A stretch of DNA of 64,000 bases from Nitrospira sp. (GTDB lineage Bacteria > Nitrospirota > Nitrospiria > Nitrospirales > Nitrospiraceae), in NCBI GenBank assembly GCA_005116745.1, contig SWDS01000001.1, positions 277,657 through 341,656 on the forward strand. The letters run 5' to 3'. Positions 1-11,400 of the stretch are shown here, piece by piece. Each line of letters begins with the position of its first letter. Positions within the stretch are counted from its first letter, which is position 1. The position numbers and the translations under genes are program-made. The notes under the pieces were generated by a model. That model was not told the DNA's origin. It did no database searches and was given only the letters and a program-made list of their open reading frames with translations.

Positions 1-1
1 C

Positions 2-937
2 GCCGAGCGGATTCTTCCGTCCCTCCGGCTCCTGGATGAGTGGGTGAACCATGCGCTCAACAAGGCCCAAGCGGTTCAGGATGAGCGACTCAGTTCACCG
101 CTGGTTCCCTTACAATACAAGCTCGATCTCCTCAATACCCAACGGTACATTCAACAATTGTTCAGAGAACTAAATACCGCCAAACTTCAACTAGCCGCGC
201 TGATTAATCTGCCGCCTGGGCAGGAGAAGGATCTTGCTCTGCTCGTCCCAGAGCGAGAAGCTAAAACACTCGAACTTCCGTCCGATATGGCGATTCTGGA
301 AGACCGAGCGCTCCTCGCGCGCCCTGAGCTCCGGATGATCGACTACCGTCGTCGGATCAACGCGCGAGAGGCCAAAGCGGCGATCTTGGAAATGTTGCCC
401 AGCTTGAATCTCCAAGTCGGAGGCAACTACAGCAGCAATACCTTCCTCTTTAACAATCACTGGGCGGCCTATGCGGCACGTACAAGTTGGAACTTACTCA
501 ACCTCTTGCGTTATCCCGCGCGGGCCAAGACCATCGAGGCGCAGGACCAAGTGCTGCACACGCAGAACTTGGCATTGACCATGGCGGTGATGTCACAGGT
601 CCATGTCAGTGTGGCGCAGGTGGCACATGCGAAGAAAGAGGTCTCGACCGCTGCCCTGTATTACGACACGCAATCCCAAATTGCCGAGCAGACGCGGGTG
701 GCCTGGCGCACGGCGAAACTGAGCGAACAATCAGTGTTGCGCGAGCGAGTGGCTCAAGTGGCGGCACAACTCCGCTACGACGCCGTGGAAGCCGAGGCCC
801 AAACGGCCTGGGCGGCGCTCCTGGCGGCAGTTGGCGAAGATGTCTTGCCGAACGATCTGAAACAGGAACAGGGCGTGTCGGATCTTGCCCTCCAGCTCCG
901 TGCAGGGTGGAGGAAGAGCAAAGAGTTGCTCAAGTGA
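2..937 (+). CDS. TolC-type outer-membrane efflux/export protein (5' end outside window)
   Basis: The reading frame is open from base 2, so the gene starts upstream of the window; a GTG at 44 is internal. The visible 311 residues are alpha-helical and heptad-rich and contain the typical outer-membrane efflux protein pattern of two long helices with a strand-like segment (around LNLQVGGNYSSN) between them. By family knowledge such proteins form the trimeric outer-membrane duct of tripartite exporters. The stop overlaps the GTG start of the next gene (GTGA, 934-937), indicating translational coupling to the HlyD-like adaptor. It probably provides the outer-membrane exit for the export module that follows. 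Substrate cannot be read from sequence. Confidence 0.8.
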   Translation, partial: AERILPSLRLLDEWVNHALNKAQAVQDERLSSPLVPLQYKLDLLNTQRYIQQLFRELNTAKLQLAALINLPPGQEKDLALLVPEREAKTLELPSDMAILEDRALLARPELRMIDYRRRINAREAKAAILEMLPSLNLQVGGNYSSNTFLFNNHWAAYAARTSWNLLNLLRYPARAKTIEAQDQVLHTQNLALTMAVMSQVHVSVAQVAHAKKEVSTAALYYDTQSQIAEQTRVAWRTAKLSEQSVLRERVAQVAAQLRYDAVEAEAQTAWAALLAAVGEDVLPNDLKQEQGVSDLALQLRAGWRKSKELLK

Positions 938-1722
938 AGAACCATGGTAGCCGTTTAATCGACGGTGCTCTGGTGGGCGCATGGCTCCTGATCGCCGTCC
1001 TGCCGGCGACCGCCGGGACCACCGCGGATGCCAAGCCGATGGGCAATGCGGCTGAACTGAACACGATCCGAGGCGTGGTGAAGGCGACGGCACAAGCGAC
1101 GTTAGCCAGCCAGGTCCAAGGCCGAATCAGTCGGCTTCCAGTGAAAGAAGGGCAGAGATTCAAAAGGGGAGCCCTCTTAGTCGCACTCGATTGTTCAAAG
1201 TATGAGGCGGAACTCGCCAGCGCTCGGGCCGAACACCGCGGCAAGAAGAAGACCTATGAGAACAATCTCCGCCTGTCCGAACATCAAGCCGTGGGGCAAC
1301 TGGAGCTCGACGTGTCTCAGGCCGAATCCGAAAAAGCGTTCGCGGCTGTGCAGGCCGCGCAAATCAACGTGAGCGGTTGTACCGTCCTCGCGCCGTTTCC
1401 AGGGCGTGTGGTCAAAACCATCGTGAATGAACACGAAAATGTTTTTCCCAACGATCAACTCATCAGCCTCTTGGACGACAGCCAGCTTGAGATCGAACTG
1501 ATCTTGCCGTCGAAGTCACTGACGTGGTTGAAGGTCGGCACACCCTTCGAATACTCGATCGATGAGACAGGACTCCGGTATCCGGCCGTCGTGGAAGATA
1601 TCGGGGCGAACGTCGATCCTGCGAGCCAGACAGTCAAAGTCAAAGGTCTCTTTCGGGCCAAGCCCGACAAGGTTCTCGCCGGGATGAGCGGCATCGCAGC
1701 GTTTCCTGAAGGCCTACACTGA
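934..1722 (+). CDS. HlyD/RND-type periplasmic adaptor
   Basis: The GTG at 934 overlaps the upstream stop and places a signal peptide or anchor (LVGAWLLIAVLPATAG) at the N-terminus; the open frame to its left is only a shadow of the TolC gene. The protein has about 262 residues. It has a biotinyl-lipoyl-like half motif (QGRISRLPVKEGQRFKRGALL), a helical hairpin (about residues 90-135), the second lipoyl half (CTVLAPFPGRV) and a beta-barrel region. This is the membrane-fusion-protein plan that bridges inner-membrane machinery and the TolC duct. It is shorter than classic HlyD and has only one short hairpin. It is co-transcribed with the genes on both sides. Confidence 0.8.
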   Translation: MKNHGSRLIDGALVGAWLLIAVLPATAGTTADAKPMGNAAELNTIRGVVKATAQATLASQVQGRISRLPVKEGQRFKRGALLVALDCSKYEAELASARAEHRGKKKTYENNLRLSEHQAVGQLELDVSQAESEKAFAAVQAAQINVSGCTVLAPFPGRVVKTIVNEHENVFPNDQLISLLDDSQLEIELILPSKSLTWLKVGTPFEYSIDETGLRYPAVVEDIGANVDPASQTVKVKGLFRAKPDKVLAGMSGIAAFPEGLH

Positions 1723-1732
1723 CCACACCGAC

Positions 1733-3100
1733 ATGGTCACAGCAGAAGCCACACCCCACAGCGCGCTACCGAAACACACACCCTGGGCCACCCTCTTACA
1801 GTTGGAGAGGATGATTCGTACTGCGACAACCCAACAGGAGTTGCAATTTCTTCTAGTCAACGAAACACGTCGGTTGGTCTCGTATAGACAGGCTGTGTTG
1901 TTGATTCCGTCTTCGACTGCTGCGTCAAGGTATGAAGCGCGGGCCGCATCAAGCGTGCCAGTCGTCGACCGCACGGTACCCGTGATGCAATGGATCGAAC
2001 GGCTGATCCAGCATGTGCGGGACACCTCGAAAAGCGGCGACCTCCGTCAACTTGAGGAAGCTGATTGTCCGTCCGAACTCCAGTCAGAGTGGACCGAATT
2101 CACGCTTGGCCATGGTCTGTGGTGTCCGCTGACCCATCCAGATGGACAGATGTTGGGCGGCCTGTGGTTCACGCGCGATCAACCATGGCCGGAGCACGAA
2201 CTCACGGTACTTCAACGACTCAGCGAGGCCTATGCCTATGCCTGGCGTGCGGTCGGTCCATCCAAGAATCTCCGATGGCGCTGGGGCTTGAGCCGGACGA
2301 CGACGTGGCTGCTTGCCGGGGCGGCGGTGGGCGCGCTGCTCATTCCTGTCCCCATGTCGACTGTGGCGCCCGCGAAGATTGTGGCTAAAGAGCCGTTGAT
2401 TGTCAGCGCGCCGATCGATGGAGTCATTGCGGACATTGCCGTGTTGCCGAATACCGAGGTCACACAAGGGGATCTGTTGTTCCGATACGAGGATACGACC
2501 TTCCGCAGCGACTATCAGATCGCGGAACGCAACCTGGATGTGGCGATGGCGCAGTATCGCCGCGCGGCTCAGGGGGCGTTCGTGGCAGCCGACCAAAAGG
2601 CCGATGTGCCGCTGTTGAAGGCGGAAGTGGAGTTGCGGGAAACGGAGCGAAACTACGCCTACGAACGATTGGCCAAAGTTGAGGTCAAGGCTGAACAGGC
2701 AGGCCTGGTTTTGTACAGCGATAAATCCGATTGGATCGGAAAACCGGTTGTCGTCGGCCAACGCATGATGGAACTGGCGCGCCCTCGGCAGGTGGAAGTC
2801 AGAATCGATCTCCCGGTCGACGATGCCATTGTGCTTCATGAAGGGGCAGCGGTGTCGTTATTCCTCAATGCCCATCCGTTATCCAGCGTGCCGGCCACGG
2901 TGAGCCATGCGAGCTACCATGCCGAGGTCTTGCCGAACAACACGTTGGCCTATCGTGTCACGGCGCAGCTTGGAGAAGGCGCGCCGGAATTACGGATCGG
3001 CTGGCAGGGTAGCGCGAAGATTTACGGAGAGCAGGTGTCGCTGTTCACCTACCTATTTCGCCGTCCGATTTCCGCGCTCAGGCCGTGGATTGGGCTATGA
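1733..3100 (+). CDS. GAF-domain membrane adaptor (HlyD-like)
   Basis: This 455-residue protein combines a cytoplasmic GAF-like sensor region (about residues 15-165, including HGLWCPL and GGLWFTRDQPW), one transmembrane helix (about 190-212) and a periplasmic HlyD-like part. The HlyD part has lipoyl half motifs around IVSAPIDGVIADIAV and EQAGLVLYSD flanking a helical hairpin. The combination suggests an inner-membrane adaptor that can sense a cytoplasmic ligand. It lies 10 bp after the previous adaptor, and its stop overlaps the next start (ATGA, 3097-3100). The bound ligand is not predictable. Confidence 0.75.
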   Translation: MVTAEATPHSALPKHTPWATLLQLERMIRTATTQQELQFLLVNETRRLVSYRQAVLLIPSSTAASRYEARAASSVPVVDRTVPVMQWIERLIQHVRDTSKSGDLRQLEEADCPSELQSEWTEFTLGHGLWCPLTHPDGQMLGGLWFTRDQPWPEHELTVLQRLSEAYAYAWRAVGPSKNLRWRWGLSRTTTWLLAGAAVGALLIPVPMSTVAPAKIVAKEPLIVSAPIDGVIADIAVLPNTEVTQGDLLFRYEDTTFRSDYQIAERNLDVAMAQYRRAAQGAFVAADQKADVPLLKAEVELRETERNYAYERLAKVEVKAEQAGLVLYSDKSDWIGKPVVVGQRMMELARPRQVEVRIDLPVDDAIVLHEGAAVSLFLNAHPLSSVPATVSHASYHAEVLPNNTLAYRVTAQLGEGAPELRIGWQGSAKIYGEQVSLFTYLFRRPISALRPWIGL

Positions 3101-5229
3101 AACCATCACCGGATCCGCCGCGTGAATCCATCGTACCGCCGCTGCGAGAGGATCTCCAGCTCCTGGCCGGGGCTCCAGCTGCTGATGGGTCGCCGACCTG
3201 GGTTCTGGTAGACCAGCTTCGCGGCAAGTATTTCCAGATCGGCTGGCCGGCCTATCAAATGCTTTTGCGTTGGAAGGGTCGGTCAGCGGAAGCCATCGTG
3301 TCCGCGATTCATGCTGAGACGACCTGTCGCGTCACGGCCGGGGATGTCGACGCATTTCTCCGGTTCTTACACAACAACCATCTCATGCGCGATCCGCCGC
3401 AGGGAGGGTATCGAGCCTATCTCGCCCAAGCGGAAGCGGCCAAGCCACAGTGGCTGACGTGGTTGGCCCACCACTATCTGTTCTTCCAAGTGCCATTAGT
3501 GCGGCCGGGTCGATTTCTTCGTGCGACGCTTCCGTTTGTGGAATGGCTCTTTGCCCCAGCCGTGGTATGGATCATTGGACTGATCGGGCTGATCGGAATC
3601 TATCTTGTCTCCCGTCAGTGGGACACGTTTACCGCTACCATGCTGCACTTCTTCACGGTGCGCGGCGCTGCGCTCTACGTGCTCTGCCTGGTTATCGTCA
3701 AGATCGTTCATGAGCTCGGACATGCCTATACCGCCACTCGCTACGGCTGTCGCGTGTCGACTATGGGCGTCGCCGCGATCTTACTCGTGCCGATGCTGTA
3801 CTCCGACACCTCCGATGCGTGGAAATTGACCGCCCGACGTCAGCGTGCCGCCATCGGGGCTGCTGGGATGATTGTGGAATGTGCAGTGGCGGCAATCGCG
3901 ATCTTCGCGTGGAGCTTTCTGGATGATGGGGTGGGAAGAAGCCTGGCGTTTCTCATGGCGACGACCAGCTTGGCGTTGGGAGCGGCAATTAACCTGAACC
4001 CGTTCATGCGGTTCGATGGCTATTACGTCCTCTCTGATTGGCTGGGTATCCCGAATCTGCATGAGCGAGCCTTTGCCTTTGGACAGTGGCAACTCAGGAA
4101 GCTGTTGTTCGGTCTGGATCAGCCGATGCCGGAGCCGGTGTCTGCGGCGCGGCGACGCTTCTTGGTCGGGTTTGCCTGGGCCACGTGGGCGTACCGGTTC
4201 TTGCTGTTTCTGGGGATCGCCTTGGTGGTCTATCACTTCTTCTTCAAGTTGCTGGGACTCATCCTGTTCGCCTTCGAAATCGGCTGGTTCATCGTGCTGC
4301 CGATTATGCGCGAACTCAAGGCCTGGTGGCTGTTACGGACGGCGGTTCGCGAGCAGCGACGGGTGTGGATCTCCGCCGGTGTGGTGGGTGTCCTGACGTC
4401 CGTGTTGTTTGTTCCTTGGTCGGATCGAATCACCCTCCCGGCGGTGTTGGAATCGATGCCCCATGCCACGATCTATGCGCCGGCTCCAGGCAGAATCGTC
4501 GAACTGATGCTCGAGGAAGGCCGTCATGTGGAGAAGGGCACCGGACTCATCACGCTGGAATCCCCGGTACTAGATAAGGAAGTGGCGTTAACGCAGAAGC
4601 GGATCGAAGTCGAACAGTTGAGAGGACGGCGCCAGTTCGTGGATCAACAAGAATTGTCAAAACATCAGGTCACGATCGAAGCGCTGAAGGCACGGCTCTC
4701 GCAGCTTGAGGGTCTTGTGCAACAACAGCAGACGCTCTCGCTTGTATCGCCGATCTCGGGACGAGTCACCGACCGAGCCGAGGCATTGCATGTGGGACGC
4801 TGGATTAATAAGGACCTGCCGCTTGCTTATGTCGTTGATCCAGCAGGCGAAGAGCTGCATGCGGTCGCGCCCGAAACCGACGTGGGCTATCTCCGCGCTG
4901 GCCAGTCGGCTAGATTCATTCCCGACGGGGCCGAGCGTCCGAGCGTGAGGGCCCGGGTGGTCGAGATAAGAGATATTGATGAAAGCAGTTTCACCGTGCC
5001 CTACCTGGCCTCGCTCTACGGCGGCGAGGTGCCGGTGCGGGAAGATGCCAACCATCGGCTGCGGCCTGAAACCTCTGTCTATCGGATTACCCTGCGCCTT
5101 GTCGAACCGGCTCCCCGCTGGAACCAAGCCGTGCGCGGAACGGTGCTGGTAGAGGGGCCTCGAATCAGCCTCGCTCAACGGGCCTGGGAAAAGGGCGTCC
5201 GGATCTTGATTCGTGAAAGCGGCGCATAA
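3097..5229 (+). CDS. M50 site-2-protease-like membrane protein fused to HlyD/lipoyl arm
   Basis: The ATG at 3097 overlaps the preceding stop, giving 710 residues. The N-terminus has a PqqD-like segment (residues about 25-90). It is followed by a multi-pass membrane region with the M50 zinc motif HELGH (His205, Glu206, His209) and the third-ligand motif NPFMRFDG (Asp307), so the protease site looks intact. The C-terminal third carries a lipoyl half (APAPGRIVELMLEEG), a coiled-coil hairpin, the second half (LVSPISGRVTD) and a beta-barrel, as in HlyD adaptors. This protease-adaptor fusion sits directly before the giant DUF4347 protein, which makes that protein its likely client for processing or export. 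The clientship is inference from position. Confidence 0.8.
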   Translation: MKPSPDPPRESIVPPLREDLQLLAGAPAADGSPTWVLVDQLRGKYFQIGWPAYQMLLRWKGRSAEAIVSAIHAETTCRVTAGDVDAFLRFLHNNHLMRDPPQGGYRAYLAQAEAAKPQWLTWLAHHYLFFQVPLVRPGRFLRATLPFVEWLFAPAVVWIIGLIGLIGIYLVSRQWDTFTATMLHFFTVRGAALYVLCLVIVKIVHELGHAYTATRYGCRVSTMGVAAILLVPMLYSDTSDAWKLTARRQRAAIGAAGMIVECAVAAIAIFAWSFLDDGVGRSLAFLMATTSLALGAAINLNPFMRFDGYYVLSDWLGIPNLHERAFAFGQWQLRKLLFGLDQPMPEPVSAARRRFLVGFAWATWAYRFLLFLGIALVVYHFFFKLLGLILFAFEIGWFIVLPIMRELKAWWLLRTAVREQRRVWISAGVVGVLTSVLFVPWSDRITLPAVLESMPHATIYAPAPGRIVELMLEEGRHVEKGTGLITLESPVLDKEVALTQKRIEVEQLRGRRQFVDQQELSKHQVTIEALKARLSQLEGLVQQQQTLSLVSPISGRVTDRAEALHVGRWINKDLPLAYVVDPAGEELHAVAPETDVGYLRAGQSARFIPDGAERPSVRARVVEIRDIDESSFTVPYLASLYGGEVPVREDANHRLRPETSVYRITLRLVEPAPRWNQAVRGTVLVEGPRISLAQRAWEKGVRILIRESGA

Positions 5230-5418
5230 CGGCCCTTCCTCGTGAAGTGGTTCACGATCAAACGTTTCAGGATTTTTGTTATGTGTTTGGAATCGCTGAA
5301 ATTCATGCGTCGAACTTGAAACGAGAGACTCGAAACCAGCCGCCCTCGCACGAACCACGCTTCAAGCCCTTGCCAAGAAGGGGGAATCTGCTTCGGGAAG
5401 TGGCATCGACTTGCTAAA

Positions 5419-8400
5419 TTGGTACATGGAAAATCTGAGAAACTCGGTCTTCTCTTTACCCTGAGAATACTAGGTAAACATAAGCGGTCCGTGGAGAAGG
5501 CATCTCGCAGGCGTCCGCCGATGTCCGTCCAGACGGGGTCTCACCTGCCTTCATATTCCACTTCCTGGTTGGCTCTCGAACCACGGATTATGTTCGATGG
5601 CGCGGCGGTGGCAACGGTCGACACCCTTGCAACTCAACAACTCGCACAAACCCAAGCTGAGGCCTCAGCCTCGCCCGATGATGGGGGAACAAGCGAGGCG
5701 CCGCTCAGGGCACCCACCGGCGAGCCGCAATTTAGCGCCAGCGACCAGGCTCTCTTCGATGCACTAGCCGCGTACGACACCTCGGCGGCGCGCCAGGAAA
5801 TCATCTTTCTTTCTCCCAGCGTGCGTGACTACCAACAACTGCTGGATGGCATCAGCCCCAACGTCGAAGTGATCATCCTCGACCCGACTCGCGATGGCGT
5901 GCAGCAGATGGTGGAGATACTCGCCGGTCGGACGGGCATCGATGCGATCCATCTGATCACGCATGGTGACTCCGGAGTCCTTCACCTGGGAACGAGCACG
6001 CTCGATGCGGCATCCATGTCAGAACAGTATGCCGATGAACTCGCGACGATTAAGCAGAGTCTGTCCAACACTGCCGATCTTGTCATCTATGGATGCAGCT
6101 TTGCTGAAGGTCAGGTTGGGCAGGAAGCAGCGACTCTGCTCGGACAGTTAACGGGTGCTGAAGTGGCGGCATCTACCGATGTGACGGGCCATGTCGGGCT
6201 CGGGGGCGATTGGAACCTGGAATATCAGATAGGCGCGATCGAGACCAACGTGGTCGTCTCCTCGATTGTTCAAAGTGAGTGGAGTGGAACACTGGATATT
6301 ACGTCGAATCTCGTCGGCCACTACCAGCTCGACGACGGCAGCGGGACCACGGCGAACGATTCCAGCGCCACGAACAACGACGGCACCTTGCTGACGGGCC
6401 CTCCGGTCTGGACCGCCGGACAAGTCGGTACCAGCGCACTCGATTTCAGCGGCAATTTCGACCGGGTTGAAGCGCCGGACAACGCGGCTACCAATTTCGG
6501 CAGTGGCAACTTTTCCGTGGCCTTGTGGCTCAACACCACCCAAACCACTGCTGGCCAAAGCCGACTTATTGGGGACTCCAGCGGTGCCAACGGGTTCATC
6601 ATGTATCGGGATACCACGACCCTCACCACCTTCATTCAGGGCACAAGTGGCTCAACGACACTGAGCGTCGGTGGCCTGTTCGATGGAAACTGGCATCACG
6701 TCGTCAGTGTTCGTAACGGCACCACGTCTCAGCTGTATGTCGATGGTCAACTGTCAACCGCAGTCGTCACCACAGTCGGCAATATCAACAACACAAATAG
6801 TCTTCGCATCGGCGCGTCAAGTGCGGCTGCCGGCGACTACGACGGCCGTCTCGACGATGTTCGCCTGTATAGTCGCGCCTTAAGCAGCGGAGATGTCGCG
6901 CAGCTCTATACGACGAGCAACGATGCGCCGACAAACACGGTTCCTGGGTCGCAGGGTACCAACGAAGACACGAATCTGGTCTTCTCGTCCGGCACCAGTA
7001 ACCAGATTTCCATTTCCGATATCGATGCCGGCAGTAACCCGATTGAAGTCACAGTCTCGGTGACCAACGGAGTCCTCACGCTGGCGGGCATGACGGGACT
7101 GACTTTTACGGGCGGCGATGGAACGGCGGATACCACGATGACGTTCCGTGGAACAGTCGCGAACATCAACACGGCGCTCAATGGCCTGACCTATATCCCG
7201 ACGGCGGAGTACAGCGGCGGCGCCACCCTGACGCTCGTCTCACGCGACAATACTCTGGTCTCCCTCGACATCGACGCCAACCTCCAAGCCCGCTATACGT
7301 TCGAAAGCAACGCCAACGATGTGGCCGGCACCCCTCAGAACGGCACCCTGGTCAACGGGGCGACCTACGTCACCGACGGCACCCGCGGGCAGGTGCTGAG
7401 TCTAGATGGGGTGGACGACTATGTTCAGATCACGAGTACGTTCTCCAATCCGACGGAAGTCACCGTTGGTGGATGGGTGAATCTGGCAGCAGGCACAGGC
7501 CGCAAAGAGTTTATCTCGCTGGATAATCGGGTCCATATCGCGTTGGATGACGCGTCCGGCGTCAAGGGCAGTGTTCAGATTGGAGCCAGTTCGTGGGTTG
7601 ATTTGAACTCCAATCAGTTTATCGCCGGCACCGGGTGGCACCATGTGATGTATTCGTACAGTGACACGGGCAATACTCATGCGCTGTATATCGACGGAGC
7701 TTTGGTGGCATCTGCGAGCATTGCAAACTCGATCTACTGGACGGGGGCAGGAGACACAAATATTGGGAGGAATGCTGCCGCAGCTAACGCCTACAACAAT
7801 GGCCTCGTCGATGACGCGCGCGTGTACGATCGGGTTTTGACGGCCTCCGAAATTGCAGCCCTGGCGTCCGACCTGAGCCTGACCGATATCGATACTGTAG
7901 CGATCACCGTGAGCGGCGTGAACGACGCGCCGGTCGCCAGCAACGACAACCACGTTATGGCTGAAAACGGGACCTTGACCATAGGGGGCTGGGGTGCGAG
8001 CTTCACCTCGAACACCATTTCAACCGCCGGCGACGCTCCCCGCTCGGTCTATGCGACCGATGTGGACGGCGACGGCGACGTCGATGTGCTGTCGGCTTCG
8101 AACTCGGACGACAAAATCACCTGGCACGAGAACAATGGCGCCGGGAGCTTCACGGGGCATACGATCACGACTGGTGTCGATGGGGCGTACTCTGTATTCG
8201 CAGCCGATCTCGACAGCGATGGCGACATGGACGTGATTGCCGCCGCCAGCAATGCCGACACTGTCACGTGGTACAAGAATGACGGCAATGAGAACTTCAC
8301 GGTTCAGACCATTACCACGACCGCCAACAATGTGCTTTCAGTGTATGCCACCGACGTCGATAGCGACGGCGATGTGGATGTGCTCTCCGCCTCGTTCGAC

Positions 8401-11400
8401 GACGACAAGATCGCCTGGTACGAGAATAATGGCGCCGGGAGCTTTACGGCACATACCATCAGCACGGCAGCGGATGCCGCAGGTGCGGTATTCGCCATCG
8501 ACGTCGACGGGGATGGCGACATCGACGTGCTGTCGTCTTCTCAAAACGACGACAAGATTGCGTGGTACGAGAACGACGGCAGCGAGAACTTTACCGCTCA
8601 CACGATCACGACTGCGGCAGACGAAGCGCGGTCTGTGTTTGCGATCGATGTTGATGGCGATGGCGACATTGACGTGCTGTCGGCCTCGCGCGCCGACAAC
8701 AAGATCGCCTGGTATCGCAATGACGGCAGCGAGAACTTCACTGCCATTACCATCTCGACATCGGTAGTGGGCTCCCGCTCAGTCTACGCCGTGGACATTG
8801 AAGGCGATGGCGATGTGGATGTGCTCTCCGCCTCGTTCGACGACGACCGAATCGTGTTGTACAAGAACGACGGCAACGAAAACTTTACGGCCCAAAACAT
8901 TACGACCACCGACAACGGGGCGCGCTCGGTATTCGTGGCCGACATCGATGGCGACAACGACCTCGACGTGGTATCGGCGTCGGAACTCGATGACAAGGTC
9001 GCTTGGTATCAGAACGTCGGCACGGGAATTCTCTCCAACGACACGGATATCGACAACGGACTGCTGACATCAGTGTTGGTCGCGGGTCCCAGCCACGGCA
9101 CCCTGGCCCTGAATACCAACGGCAGCTTCGTTTACACGCCTGTCACGGGTTTCAATGGCATCGACTCGTTTACCTACCGCGCCAGCGACGGAACGGCACA
9201 ATCCGCAAATGCAACCGTGACGATCACGGTCAGTGGCGTGAACGATGCGCCGTTACTGACTAACGGGGGATCGGCCGGCGCAGGGGAAGACAGTGGGGGA
9301 AATCCGTTCTTTGGCGTGGTGACCGTCACGGACCCGGACAGTGCTGATTTTAACGGAGGAACACTCACGGCCTCCATCAGCGTCGGTGGTGAGTCGACCG
9401 ACAAGCTGCAGTTGCTCGGTATCGGCGGTGTGTCACTGTCTGGCTCAAATGTGTTGGTGAGCGGCGTCACGGTAGGCACATGGTCCGGCGGCACCGGCGG
9501 CACGCCGTTGACCGTGAGCTTCAATGTCAACGCGCAATTGGCGCAGGTGCAGGCAGTCTACCAGTCCATCACCTATACCACGACGTCGGACACACCTACA
9601 CTGGGCGTACGCACAATCTCAGTTGTCGTTACCGACGGCGATGGCGGGACGAGCAACACGGGTACTGGCACCGTCAACCTGACGACGGCCGTCAACGACC
9701 AACCGGTCTTCAGCAATTTGAATGGTACGCCGACGTATATCGAAGGCGGCGCGGCCGTCGTGCTGGATGCCGACGTGACCATCTTTGATGCAGAGCTGAC
9801 GAATGCCAACAACTTCAGCGGCGCCACGCTCACGCTGACCCGCAATGGCGGGGCTAATGCGCAGGACGTGTTCAGCGCAAGCGGTACGCTCAGCTTGAGC
9901 GGTGGCAATGTCGTAGTGAGTGGCACCACCATCGGGACTTACACGAATAGCGGCGGGACGCTGCAATTCACATTCAACGGCAGCGCCACCAATACCTTGG
10001 TCAATCAGGCAATGCAGCAGATTGCTTACAGTAACTCCAGTGACACCCCACCGGCCAGCGCGCAGATCAACTGGACCTTCAGCGACGGGAACACGGGCAG
10101 TCAAGGAACCGGCGGCGCATTGACGGCCACTGGTAGCACGACCGTTACGATTACGGCGCAGAACGATCCGCCATCTGCCAATGCGGCGGGTCCATACACC
10201 ATTGTGGAGGGTCAAAATCTGACACTGAACGCCGGAAGTTCGAGCGATCCAGAAGGCGATACGCTGACGTACGCGTGGGATCTCGACAACGACGGCAACT
10301 ATGGCGAAGTCGGCGAGCCCACGACAGTGAATCCCACCGTCACCTGGGCCACGTTGCAGAGTTTCGGCATTGCCGACAATGGTAGCTACACGATCGGGTT
10401 GCGTGTCAGCGACGGAACAACTCCCGTGACTACCACCACCACCCTCAACGTGGACAATACAGCCCCCACCCTCACGGCTACGGGGAGTGCGACGGCCAGC
10501 AATGGCGGTGTCTACACCTTGAACCTCAGCGCGTCTGATCCCGGTGCCGATACCATTTCGGGATGGACGATCAATTGGGGCGACGGCACGGTGCAGGCTG
10601 TCGCGGGCAACCCTCCGACGGTCACGCACAGCTATTCAAATATCGGACTGACCTACAACATTCTTGCTGCAGCCACGGACGAAGACGGGACGTTTACCGA
10701 CAGCAAGGTGCTGGTCTCCAGTTTTGGCAATGACAGTATCCGTCAGCTCGATGGAGTCACCGGTGGGCTGCTCGGCGTTCTGCCGGCGAATGGTTCTCTG
10801 GACAACCCTTCAGGCAGCGTCATCGGACCGGATGGTCGGCTCTATGTCAGTGGGTACGCGTCCAACAATGTCGTGTGGTATGACCTCGGCGCGGGGACGA
10901 CCGGCGTGTTTGTCGCAGCCGGCAGTGGTGGCCTCGCGAGCGCCGCCGACGTGGTCTTCGGTCACGACGGCCATTTGTATGTGACCAGTTACGATACGGA
11001 TCAGGTGTTGCGCTACAACGGGACCACGGGGGCATTTATCGACGTGTTTGCGACCGGCACCCTCAATGGGCCGACTCCGCTGACCTTCGGTGCCGATGGG
11101 CATCTCTACGTTGGGGATTGGTTCGGCGGCAAGGTCTATAAGTTCGACGGTGTCAGTGGCGCCCAGATCGGCGCAGGTGCGTTTGCAACCTTGCCGTCCG
11201 GCTTCGGCGTGGTATCGATGGAATTCGGCTCTGACGGTCATCTGTATGTGGGTGACGGCCAGGTCAATGATCTGCTCAAATTCAATGGCACGACCGGCGC
11301 GTTCATGTCGACGATCGATGCCTCGATCACGCCCTACGATATTGAAACCGGTCCGGATGGCACGCTGTACGTGACCGATTTCACCGCCGGCCGTGTGGAA

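Noticed and set aside
487..933. Open frame upstream of the HlyD adaptor as part of its coding region
   Set aside because: It overlaps the TolC gene in another frame with low-quality composition; the GTG at 934 gives a proper signal peptide.
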